From positions 1 through 6,568 of the forward strand of contig JAOZOC010000190.1 of NCBI GenBank assembly GCA_029933495.1: a DNA stretch of 6,568 nt, written 5' to 3'. The notes under the pieces are model-generated. The model was not told where the DNA came from. It saw only the letters and a program-made list of their open reading frames with translations, and did not search any database. Shown here piece after piece: positions 1 through 6,233 of this stretch; the first letter of the stretch is position 1, and each line of letters opens with the position of its first letter. The stretch comes from Bacteroidales bacterium. GTDB lineage: Bacteria; Bacteroidota; Bacteroidia; Bacteroidales; JAADJA01. The position numbers were made by a program, and so were the translations under genes.

Positions 1-360
1 GATAATTTGCAGGGTGAGAAATTCTTTGACGGATATACGGCTTATGCTTATTCAAAGCTCTGCAACATCCTGTTCTCCTTCCATCTTGCCGGCAAACTGT
101 CAGGAACAAATGTAACGGCAAACTGCCTTCATCCGGGAGTTATAAGCACTAAACTTCTGCGTGCCGGCTGGGGAATGGGCGGCGGCTCTTTAAAACAAGG
201 TGCTGAAACATCCGTTTATCTTGCAACATCTTCCAAGGTGGATAATGTTACCGGAAAATACTTTGTAAGCAAAAGACCTGCAAATCCAGCTGCAATATCC
301 TATGATTCCGAAGTCCGGAAAAGACTTTGGGATATTAGCCTGAATATGACAGGGTTATAG
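1..360 (+). CDS. Short-chain dehydrogenase/reductase (SDR), C-terminal part, 5'-truncated by window edge
   Basis: The frame is open from the first base, and 119 residues are visible before the TAG stop. It matches the C-terminal half of a classical NAD(P)-dependent SDR of the retinol dehydrogenase / protochlorophyllide reductase-like type. The active-site YxxxK is visible as YAYSK (Tyr15, Lys19 counted from base 1), followed by LCNILFS, close to the usual SKLxNxL helix. The conserved HPG turn after beta-strand 6 is His44-Pro45-Gly46, followed by a Thr that commonly contacts the cofactor. A glycine-rich stretch and the AETSVYLATS / TGKYF region typical of the C-terminal substrate lid come next. 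The Rossmann glycine motif and catalytic Ser lie outside the window. TTG at position 7 is not a real start, because the fold needs the missing half. The substrate cannot be inferred. A 226-bp gap holding a repeat and a candidate promoter separates it from the next gene, so it is probably not in the same transcript. Confidence 0.9.
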   Translation, partial: DNLQGEKFFDGYTAYAYSKLCNILFSFHLAGKLSGTNVTANCLHPGVISTKLLRAGWGMGGGSLKQGAETSVYLATSSKVDNVTGKYFVSKRPANPAAISYDSEVRKRLWDISLNMTGL

Positions 361-414
361 TTTGGGAAGTCTTGATAATAATACCAGCATATTTATCAAC
401 TTTTAGCATCCACA

Positions 415-509
415 TTGTCAGACTGAGCGAAGTTGAACCTACCGAAGTCTGATTTTCATTTCTCAAAAATCTTATTAATTTTGCTGTCTCCGTTTTTGGA
501 GTCTGACAA
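415..509. repeat. Intergenic inverted-repeat element (three arms of one motif)
   Basis: TTGTCAGACT (415-424) is followed by TGAGCGAAGTTGAAC-like sequence and then by AGTCTGA (446-452), which pairs perfectly with 418-424. A third arm, AGTCTGACAA (500-509), is the perfect 10-bp reverse complement of 415-424. The first arm can therefore pair with either downstream arm, giving alternative stems with a 21-nt or 75-nt loop. The GAGCGAAGTnGAA core resembles short palindromic repeats often found between genes in Bacteroidetes genomes. That resemblance is recalled and was not searched. It lies 55 bp after the SDR stop and could act as a terminator or mRNA-end structure, but there is no clean U-tract. 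Confidence 0.55.
453..483 (+). promoter_or_regulatory. Candidate Bacteroidetes promoter ahead of the HTH/acyltransferase operon
   Basis: TAATTTTG at 476-483 is an exact match to the -7 consensus TAnnTTTG. A weak -33-like TTTTC lies at 453-457, immediately after the second arm of the inverted repeat, 18 bases before the -7 box. Transcription would begin near 490 and leave a leader of about 95 nt, which contains the third repeat arm. The short AT-rich consensus can occur by chance, so this is tentative. Confidence 0.35.
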
Positions 510-586
510 CTAATGGTTCCGGCTCAAAATGCAGAAAAATTATTGAAAGATACTTTAAGCTGTTCTAATCAAATATTTACAAACAG

Positions 587-1057
587 ATGAAAGAGAAAGA
601 TGTATATGTAGAATTCAAACCGCATCAACTTGTTTTGTACGTTGAAAAGGATGATGATTCCTTTGGGCCTATGCAAACAGGTTCGTTTATGGCTAAAAAC
701 TATTTGGATGACTATTTTGAAAAGGTTGAAAAATGGGAGAAATCGCTACGCGAACAGCTTAAAAAAGGAGAGATAAGCCCGGTTTATTATTATATGATAT
801 TACAAAGTTTTGGTGAGGGCGACCTTGCTTCAAGAGCAGGAGTTAGTAAACGCAAGCTCAGGCAGCATTTTCAAATGAGTAATTTCACAAAACTAAAATT
901 ATCACAAATAAAAAAGTATGCCGAAGCATTTGATATTCCCGTTGCTTCACTTTTTCAGCTTATATTGTCGAAGCACGATGAAAAGAGAAAGATATCAATA
1001 AAACAGACGGTAACCCAAAATCCCTATTTTATTATTACAAAAGTAGAAATAGCATAA
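587..1057 (+). CDS. Small helix-turn-helix protein (XRE/Cro-like), putative operon regulator
   Basis: This 156-residue soluble protein has no signal peptide or membrane segment. Residues 60-127 read as a Cro/C1-type helical DNA-binding domain. A candidate HTH is D79-LASRAGVSKRKLRQHF (79-95), with the turn at Ala84-Gly85-Val86 and a basic recognition helix (Lys88, Arg89, Lys90, Arg92). It is followed by an IKKYAEAFDIPVASLFQLI segment (108-126), which matches the last helices of XRE domains (typically 'iakaLgvsl..Lf'). The first 60 residues are acidic/aromatic with a charged predicted helix (about 40-60) and were not recognised. A short C-terminal tail (130-156) may be a beta-hairpin. ATG at 587 is the first Met in an open frame; no clear ribosome binding site is seen, as is normal for the phylum. 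It lies 26 bp upstream of the acyltransferase and is probably the first gene of that operon. A regulatory role is inferred from the fold and position only. Confidence 0.72.
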   Translation: MKEKDVYVEFKPHQLVLYVEKDDDSFGPMQTGSFMAKNYLDDYFEKVEKWEKSLREQLKKGEISPVYYYMILQSFGEGDLASRAGVSKRKLRQHFQMSNFTKLKLSQIKKYAEAFDIPVASLFQLILSKHDEKRKISIKQTVTQNPYFIITKVEIA

Positions 1058-1083
1058 GAGGTAAAAGGCATCATTAAATTCGG

Positions 1084-2097
1084 ATGGTAATTATGAAAGA
1101 GATAAATTTTGAACATAAAATGGGTGCCCACTGTGAATCTGGAACCGTGACGGCACTCTTAAATCATAATGGGTTGGATATTTCAGAGCCAATGGTTTTT
1201 GGAATTTCAGGCAATATCTTTTTTGGATATTTCGAATCATCCAACTTCCCTTTCCCTACCTTCATTGTTAGAAACAAGCCAGGTTCAATACGAAAGAATT
1301 TTGGAAAGAATACCGGCGTGAAATTTAACACTGCGTCTTTTAAATCGAAAGAGAAAGGTGAGAAATATGTAAATGATCTGATTAGTAACAACATTCCAAC
1401 CGCTGTACAGGTAGATTTCTATTACATGGATTACCTGCCCGAATGGCAACGGGTTCACATAAACGTTCATTTTGTTACAATTATCGGCAAAAATGAAACA
1501 GATTATCTTGTAAGCGACAGTTATTTCCCGGAGAAAGCTAAAATTTCAATTAGCAGGATGTCGAAAGCAAGGTTTGTAAACGGGTTTATGGCTCCAAAAG
1601 GATTTTTGTTTTATCCTGAATATATCCCAGATAATATTGACCTTGATAAAGCTATAATAAAAGGAATAAAAAAATCTGCTTACAATATGACCAAACTGCC
1701 TGTTCCATTCCTTGGAATTAAAGGAATGCGAAAATTTGCGAAAAAAGTGGTTGGCTGGCCAAAAATTGCCCGCGATATTGATCATCTGTCTCATGAAATC
1801 ATGAAAATAACCCTCCTTCTCGAAGATCAGGGAACAGGTGGAGCCGGGTACAGATACCTGTTTGCCACCTTCCTGCAAGAGGCTTCCGAAAAGCTGAATG
1901 AAAACAGTTTTAAAGATATGTCGAAGAGAATGATGGAAATTGGCGATAATTGGAGAAATATATCTTACTTTGCAGCCAAAATTGGTAAAAATCGCGATCT
2001 GGGTCCGGAAAGATTAAAAGAGTTAAGCAATATGATCAATGACAGGGCTGACGAAGAGCACCTGTTTTTTACCGACTTGTATAAGCTAGTAAAATAA
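1084..2097 (+). CDS. BtrH-like acyltransferase (BtrH_N + DUF4872-type), probable ACP-dependent acyl transfer
   Basis: This 337-residue cytoplasmic protein has the hallmarks of the BtrH family. The N-terminal motif H11-x2-G14-x-H16-C17 carries the expected nucleophilic cysteine and is followed by L-D-I-S-E-P and F-G-I-S-G (32-43), the usual 'lsE..lfGlg.g' segment. A papain/C39-like His and Asp are visible at His129 (in HFVTIIG) and Asp145 (in YLVSDSYF). The C-terminal helical half has the signature GTGGAGYRYLFATFLQEA (250-267), recognised from DUF4872 proteins. In butirosin biosynthesis BtrH transfers gamma-glutamyl-AHBA from the carrier BtrI to an aminoglycoside amine. The carrier protein encoded 17 bp downstream fits the same chemistry, but the acyl group and acceptor here are unknown. 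Hydrolysis (thioesterase-like) or peptide cleavage are less likely alternatives. An ATG at 1093 is also plausible: GGATGG lies 5 bp before it, and it places the HxxGxHC motif close to the N-terminus. Confidence 0.83.
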   Translation: MVIMKEINFEHKMGAHCESGTVTALLNHNGLDISEPMVFGISGNIFFGYFESSNFPFPTFIVRNKPGSIRKNFGKNTGVKFNTASFKSKEKGEKYVNDLISNNIPTAVQVDFYYMDYLPEWQRVHINVHFVTIIGKNETDYLVSDSYFPEKAKISISRMSKARFVNGFMAPKGFLFYPEYIPDNIDLDKAIIKGIKKSAYNMTKLPVPFLGIKGMRKFAKKVVGWPKIARDIDHLSHEIMKITLLLEDQGTGGAGYRYLFATFLQEASEKLNENSFKDMSKRMMEIGDNWRNISYFAAKIGKNRDLGPERLKELSNMINDRADEEHLFFTDLYKLVK

Positions 2098-2114
2098 CAA
2101 AACTGGATTGAACA

Positions 2115-2396
2115 ATGACTGAGGATGAAATTGACGGGTTGAAAACTGAAATTAAAGAGGTAATACTACAATCACTCAATATAGATGATATAAAGCCTGA
2201 TGATATTGAAAACAGCGCTCCTCTGTTTGCAAAAGATAACATTCTGGGGCTGGATTCAATTGATGCCATTGAGTTGATAATGACAATTCAGAAGCATTTT
2301 AAGGTTAGAATTGCCGACCAGAACCTGGCACGACACGTGCTTGAATCTATTGACACAATCGCTGAGTTTTTAATAAAAGAGCGTGGAAACAGGTAA
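2115..2396 (+). CDS. Acyl carrier protein (phosphopantetheine-binding)
   Basis: This 93-residue acidic protein is the usual length for a free-standing carrier protein. Residues 8-21 form helix I. The motif GLDSIDAIEL (45-54) is the phosphopantetheine attachment site, with Ser48 as the modified residue and helix II following it. The region around KVRIADQN (63-70) and the SIDTIAEFLIKER end (78-90) fit helices III and IV. The Leu after the modified Ser in GxDSL is replaced by Ile (DSID), as in carriers of specialised acyl pathways such as aryl-polyene or flexirubin clusters; this comparison is from memory. It is not the housekeeping fatty-acid AcpP by context, because no fab genes are adjacent. 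It lies between the BtrH-like acyltransferase (17 bp upstream) and the sulfotransferase (27 bp downstream) and is the natural acyl donor for the former. Which enzyme loads it is not shown in the window. Confidence 0.93.
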   Translation: MTEDEIDGLKTEIKEVILQSLNIDDIKPDDIENSAPLFAKDNILGLDSIDAIELIMTIQKHFKVRIADQNLARHVLESIDTIAEFLIKERGNR

Positions 2397-2423
2397 AGTA
2401 GTTGAATCGGTAAAATTGAATAT

Positions 2424-3497
2424 ATGAATCATTCATACTTTTTAGCCGGGATAACTTTAAGGAATTTTTTCAGGCTTATCAAAAAACACGGAGTTTCATT
2501 GTATCCAAATTATTTGATAAGAATACTGTTTTTACTGCAAAACGGAATTTGGGCATCCTTTCTGAAGGGTTATGAAAAGCGAACATTTGGCCCCCAGCTC
2601 AAAAATCATCCTGTACCTGAGAATCCTGTTTTTATTGTCGGACACTGGCGCACAGGCAGCACACTTCTTCATCAGCTTATAAGTCTTGATGAGCAGTATG
2701 CTGCACCAACGGTTTTCCAGGTTTCTGTTCCTGACAGTTTTTTGGTTTCACGAAAATATTATGAGCCAATAATGTCTAAAGTGATGGGGGAAAAGCGCCC
2801 GATGGATAATGTGAAGTTAGGCTTTGACGAACCACAGGAAGATGAATATGCACTGATGAAACTCACTACGGATTCGCCACTCATAAAGCTGATATTTCCC
2901 AAAAACGACGACTATTTCCTTAATGGATACAAAGATTTTATGCCCACCGATGAGGAAAAATGGGAAAAAGAGATGTCCAACTTCTGCAAGAAGCTGGATT
3001 TTGCTACAGGAAAAAGAATTGTTTTAAAAAATCCTTTTCACTCAATGCGTATCCCTTTGCTTGTCAAAATGTTTCCCGATGCCAGATTTATTCATATTTA
3101 CAGGAATCCGTATGATGTTATACCTTCGACGATGAACTTGTGGAACATTGTCGGCAGTCAAAATCAGCTGAAAAAAAAGTGGAGTCCCCCTAAGCTGGTG
3201 GATGTTGTAAAATCTTATAATAAAATATTAAGTAAGATAAATGTAGATTTCGGCATTCTGCCCGATGAAACCAAATATGAATTACGGTTTGAAGATTTTG
3301 AACAAAACCCGGTTGTAGAATTGAAAAAAATGTACGACCATTTTAAATGGGATTTTACCGGTGACTTTGAAGGCAGATTGAAAAATCATTTAGTAAATTT
3401 GAAAAATTATCAAAAGAATAAATATTCGATTACCGATTCAGAAAAAGAGGAAATCCACTCTATGCTAAATAACCACTTTGACCGGTATGGCTATTGA
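2424..3497 (+). CDS. PAPS-dependent sulfotransferase family protein (Sulfotransfer_3-like)
   Basis: This 357-residue protein has both PAPS-binding elements of the family. The 5'-phosphosulfate loop is VFIVGHWRTGSTLLHQLI (69-86), with Arg76-Thr77-Gly78-Ser79-Thr80. The 3'-phosphate site is RFIHIYRNPYDVIPS (221-235), with Arg227 and Ser235. Also typical are the EPQEDEYAL segment (136-144) and VLKNPFHS (200-207), the latter followed by the FPDARF stretch. The C-terminus (HFDRYGY) fits the family's usual aromatic end. The first 55 residues are basic and hydrophobic (ILFLLQNGIWASFL) and could bind the membrane, but there is no cleavable signal peptide. The family transfers the sulfuryl group of PAPS to hydroxyls or amines of lipids, carbohydrates or carrier-bound acyl groups. 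Co-transcription with an acyltransferase and a carrier suggests the acceptor is an acyl-derived lipid or amide, but that is inference. It appears to be the last gene of the operon. Confidence 0.87.
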   Translation: MNHSYFLAGITLRNFFRLIKKHGVSLYPNYLIRILFLLQNGIWASFLKGYEKRTFGPQLKNHPVPENPVFIVGHWRTGSTLLHQLISLDEQYAAPTVFQVSVPDSFLVSRKYYEPIMSKVMGEKRPMDNVKLGFDEPQEDEYALMKLTTDSPLIKLIFPKNDDYFLNGYKDFMPTDEEKWEKEMSNFCKKLDFATGKRIVLKNPFHSMRIPLLVKMFPDARFIHIYRNPYDVIPSTMNLWNIVGSQNQLKKKWSPPKLVDVVKSYNKILSKINVDFGILPDETKYELRFEDFEQNPVVELKKMYDHFKWDFTGDFEGRLKNHLVNLKNYQKNKYSITDSEKEEIHSMLNNHFDRYGY

Positions 3498-3523
3498 TTT
3501 TGCGAAGATAATTGCCTAAAGCT

Positions 3524-3618
3524 GAGCAGTATAGTTAGTTGAAAATACTGACAACTACGGCTGTCTTGAAGATGTTTTAATACTGCTCTTGAAAGAAATC
3601 TTTCTGTTTATGACAGCC
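3524..3618. repeat. Interlocking inverted repeats after the sulfotransferase gene
   Basis: GAGCAGTAT (3524-3532) is the perfect reverse complement of ATACTGCTC (3580-3588). GGCTGTC (3559-3565), which lies inside that loop, is the perfect reverse complement of GACAGCC (3612-3618), which lies outside it. The two pairs interlock in a pseudoknot-like order. A short hairpin GAAAG-N4-CTTTC (3591-3604) sits between them. The set begins 27 bp past the sulfotransferase stop, so it could end that transcript or shape a leader, but there is no U-tract after a strong stem. Chance pairing is possible. Confidence 0.35.
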
Positions 3619-3621
3619 TGA

Positions 3622-3653
3622 TTGAAATATTTTTATTAATATCGTTACTTTTT
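3622..3653 (+). promoter_or_regulatory. Candidate promoter of the TonB-dependent receptor gene
   Basis: TTG at 3622-3624 (-33-like) is followed after 21 bases by TACTTTTT (3646-3653), which matches TAnnTTTG in all but the last base. The start point would be near 3660, giving a leader of about 57 nt before the ATG at 3717. The match is imperfect and the region is AT-rich, so this is a weak call. Confidence 0.28.
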
Positions 3654-3682
3654 ATAATGATGGTCGCTTAAATTGCGAGTTA

Positions 3683-3696
3683 CTGCTATAGAGCAG
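3683..3696 (+). promoter_or_regulatory. Small hairpin in the receptor mRNA leader
   Basis: CTGCT (3683-3687) and AGCAG (3692-3696) pair perfectly around a 4-base ATAG loop, 20 bp before the preferred start codon. It repeats the CTGCT/AGCAG motif of the larger inverted repeat upstream (3524-3588). It could affect ribosome access, but it is only 5 bp long. Confidence 0.25.
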
Positions 3697-3716
3697 AGTA
3701 AAAATTGCGTTTGCTA

Positions 3717-6089
3717 ATGATCCGGTACAAAATAAAAATATCATTTTTTTCTCTTGTATTCATTTTGTGTATTTCTCAGGCCTATGGACAGCAGTCCTAC
3801 ACACAGGTTATCAGGGGAACAGTTGTAGATTCATATTCCGGTTCTCCACTACCGGGAGCAAATATTATCCTTTTAAATACCAACCCGCCAAAAGGAACAT
3901 CAGCAGATGAAAACGGCAACTTTGTTTTGAATGATGTTCCGATTGGAAGGCAAAGTCTTCAAATCAGTTTTATGGGATACAAAACTGTTATTTTGAATGA
4001 AATCATTGTAAGTTCAGCAAAGCAGGTAATACTGAAAATTGAGCTTGATGAAGATGTTGTGTCTGTAGGTGAAGTTGTAGTTGTTGCTGATTATAAAAAA
4101 GACCAGCCTATAAATCCGATGGCACTCGTAAGTGCCCGGTCTTTTACTATTGAAGAGACAAACAGATATGCAGGGAGTTACGGTGATCCGGCACGTATGG
4201 CAGCCAATTATGCAGGTGTTGTCTCTTCGCGCGATAACAGAAATGATATTGTTGTGCGTGGAAATTCGCCAACGGGACTTCAGTACAGGGTTGATGGTAT
4301 TGAAGTTGCAAACCCGAATCATTTTGGTGCAATGGGAACCACAGGAGGTCCGATTACCATACTGAATACAAACATGCTCACAAATTCCGATTTCCTGACA
4401 GGTGCATTTCCTGCCCAGTATGGGAATGCATTGTCAGGTATCTTTGACCTGAGTATGAGAACCGGAAATTCAAAGAAGAGGGAATATTGGGGCCAGTTGG
4501 GATGGAATGGCCTTGAGTTTGGCCTTGAGGGTCCCTTTTCAAAAAAATCCAACGCTTCATATATCGCTGCTTATAGATATTCTTTCGTAGATTTGCTATC
4601 AAAACTGGGAATTAAAATTCCTGAAGTGGCCGGATATCAGGACCTGTCGTTTAAGATAAATGTACCTACAAAAAAGGCCGGTACATTCAGGTTTATAGGC
4701 CTGGGAGGAACAAGCTCAATAAAAATTTTTGATTCTGATAAAAAGCAAAAATACTGGACATTTCCAACTCATGGTGAAGATATAAATACAAGCTCTGATT
4801 TGGCTACTTTCGGTATTTCACATAATTACTTTTTTAATCCAAACACAACTATCAACACCAATATTTCATTTGTGGCATCCGAGGTTAATAACCAGGTCGA
4901 TACATTTAGCATTCAATTTCCAACTCCCTATTTATGGGCAGGAGAAAGATCAGAAGAAATCAAATATTCATTATCAACTACCTTTTCAAAAAAAATCAAT
5001 GTAAAAAACAGGTTCGACATCGGTGTTTCTTTTGACATTTATGATGTCAACTATGCTGACAGTCAATATTACTACAATTATTATAAACACTTCACAAATA
5101 TTAAAACAAACTTCAACCTAATACAGTCATTCGCCCAGTGGGAGCATAAATTTAATAATAGTCTCACAACATCCCTGGGCCTTCACTATCTGCTTTTCAC
5201 ACTTAACAACTCCTATTCCGTTGAGCCCAGAGCCGGGGTAAGATGGGATATAAATGACATTCAATCACTGAATTTCGGGGTGGGTCTGCATAGTCAGATA
5301 CAACCTCATATGATGTATTTTGTACAGACAATGCTTCCAGATGACACTTATACACTGACCAATGAAAAGATGGGCCTTTCCAAAAGTCTGCAGTTTATTC
5401 TAGGCTACAACTACCTCCTGACAGAAAATTTGAGATTAAAGGTTGAAACATATTACCAGGATCTTTTTAACATCCCTGTCACACCGGATATTCCGCAATA
5501 CTCAATTCTGAATATTGGAACCGACTTTTATATTGAACGCCAGGACAACCTTGTTAATAAAGGAACTGGTGTAAATTACGGGCTGGAACTGACCTTTGAG
5601 AAATTCTTTCATAAAAACTATTTCTTTCTTTTCACTGCGTCGCTTTTTCAATCAAAATACAGAGGATATGATAAGGTGGAGCGTAACACTGCTTATAACG
5701 GGAATTACGTCTTTAATGGTGTAGGAGGTTATGAGCTGCCTCTTGGTAAATTGAAGAACAGAATTCTCATTTTTGGATTGAGGATAACCTGGGCCGGAGG
5801 GAGGCCGTATATACCCTACAATCAGGAGGAAACAGTGAAGCAAGGAAGGGTTGTTTATGACTGGGACAGGGCTTATCAGGAAAGGAATAAGGATTATTTC
5901 AGAAGCAGTTTCAGGTTCGGACTAAGGAGAAACAGCAAAAAATTCAACACAGAGTTTATTTTTGATCTGCAGTACAGAGCTAACTACACATACGTTTATC
6001 TAAACAGAATTGATGTTGTCACAGGTGAAATTGTCAAAAATTTCCATATGGGGTTCTTCCCAATGTCAACTATCAGGATTCAATTTTAA
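3717..6089 (+). CDS. TonB-dependent outer-membrane receptor with N-terminal carboxypeptidase-regulatory-like domain
   Basis: This 790-residue outer-membrane protein imports a ligand through a plugged beta-barrel, driven by TonB. A signal peptide covers residues 1-24: a basic start MIRYKIK, a hydrophobic core, and likely cleavage after AYG before QQ. Residues about 33-110 form a CarboxypepD_reg-like beta-sandwich (RGTVVDSYSGSPLPGANI, DENGNF, GYK). The plug (about 120-250) contains RNDIVVRGNSPTG (175-187), the NPNHFGAMGTTGGP stretch (199-212) and GAFPAQYGNALSG (229-241). These mark a conserved Bacteroidetes receptor group distinct from SusC, whose members are usually near 1000 residues and paired with SusD; no susD follows here. 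The rest is barrel, ending in Phe790, as expected for BAM-dependent insertion. ATG 3717 is chosen over an in-frame TTG at 3705 because it gives a normal signal-peptide start. The ligand is unknown; a link to the upstream operon is not shown. Confidence 0.93.
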   Translation: MIRYKIKISFFSLVFILCISQAYGQQSYTQVIRGTVVDSYSGSPLPGANIILLNTNPPKGTSADENGNFVLNDVPIGRQSLQISFMGYKTVILNEIIVSSAKQVILKIELDEDVVSVGEVVVVADYKKDQPINPMALVSARSFTIEETNRYAGSYGDPARMAANYAGVVSSRDNRNDIVVRGNSPTGLQYRVDGIEVANPNHFGAMGTTGGPITILNTNMLTNSDFLTGAFPAQYGNALSGIFDLSMRTGNSKKREYWGQLGWNGLEFGLEGPFSKKSNASYIAAYRYSFVDLLSKLGIKIPEVAGYQDLSFKINVPTKKAGTFRFIGLGGTSSIKIFDSDKKQKYWTFPTHGEDINTSSDLATFGISHNYFFNPNTTINTNISFVASEVNNQVDTFSIQFPTPYLWAGERSEEIKYSLSTTFSKKINVKNRFDIGVSFDIYDVNYADSQYYYNYYKHFTNIKTNFNLIQSFAQWEHKFNNSLTTSLGLHYLLFTLNNSYSVEPRAGVRWDINDIQSLNFGVGLHSQIQPHMMYFVQTMLPDDTYTLTNEKMGLSKSLQFILGYNYLLTENLRLKVETYYQDLFNIPVTPDIPQYSILNIGTDFYIERQDNLVNKGTGVNYGLELTFEKFFHKNYFFLFTASLFQSKYRGYDKVERNTAYNGNYVFNGVGGYELPLGKLKNRILIFGLRITWAGGRPYIPYNQEETVKQGRVVYDWDRAYQERNKDYFRSSFRFGLRRNSKKFNTEFIFDLQYRANYTYVYLNRIDVVTGEIVKNFHMGFFPMSTIRIQF

Positions 6090-6149
6090 CATTTTTCTGT
6101 CTAATTGTTACTTTTATTAAAATCATAATAAAACTCTAAAATTGAATTC
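6076..6149. repeat. AT-rich inverted repeat bracketing the receptor stop codon and downstream region
   Basis: ATTCAATTTTA (6078-6088), covering the last receptor codons and part of the stop, is the perfect reverse complement of TAAAATTGAAT (6137-6147). The stem extends outward by one G-U and one G-C pair (6076-6077 with 6148-6149). The right arm overlaps a perfect 12-bp palindrome ATTGAATTCAAT (6141-6152). It could be a weak transcript-end structure, but the loop is 48 nt and the stem is AT-rich, so it may be chance. Confidence 0.3.
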
Positions 6150-6173
6150 AATGACAGACATAATGAAGTTAAA

Positions 6174-6206
6174 TTTTCAAAGTCTCCAAAAATCAGTATA
6201 TATTTG
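6174..6206 (+). promoter_or_regulatory. Candidate promoter of the terminal secreted-protein gene
   Basis: TATATTTG (6199-6206) is an exact match to the Bacteroidetes -7 box TAnnTTTG. A TTTTC at 6174-6178, 20 bases upstream, sits where the -33 element should be but matches it only in part. The start point would fall near 6213, about 20 nt before the TTG start codon at 6234. The box overlaps an alternative in-frame TTG at 6204, which argues against that codon as the start. Confidence 0.45.
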
Positions 6207-6233
6207 CACAAATTAATTATTAAAGACTTAGCT

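Noticed and set aside
481..501. CTCC-GTTTTT-GGAG hairpin as an intrinsic terminator
   Set aside because: The stem is only 4 bp and there is no U-tract after it.
1164..1878. Antisense open frames across the acyltransferase gene
   Set aside because: They lie opposite a gene with clear family motifs, and their translations show no domain, signal peptide or start context.
2069..2269. Antisense frame opposite the ACP gene
   Set aside because: Ser/Ile-rich shadow of the carrier-protein codons; no independent evidence.
3705..3716. TTG at 3705 as the receptor start
   Set aside because: ATG at 3717 is in frame, gives a typical signal-peptide start, and has no weaker ribosome-binding context.
4014..4602. 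Antisense and alternate-frame open frames in the receptor plug region
   Set aside because: They overlap the strongly supported receptor frame; their composition (many Cys, His) is that of shadow frames.
5652..5843. Antisense frame within the receptor barrel
   Set aside because: Short, with no recognisable motif, and fully inside a conserved coding region.
6151..6216. Short 21-codon ATG frame upstream of the terminal gene
   Set aside because: It overlaps the candidate -7 box and encodes nothing recognisable; likely chance.
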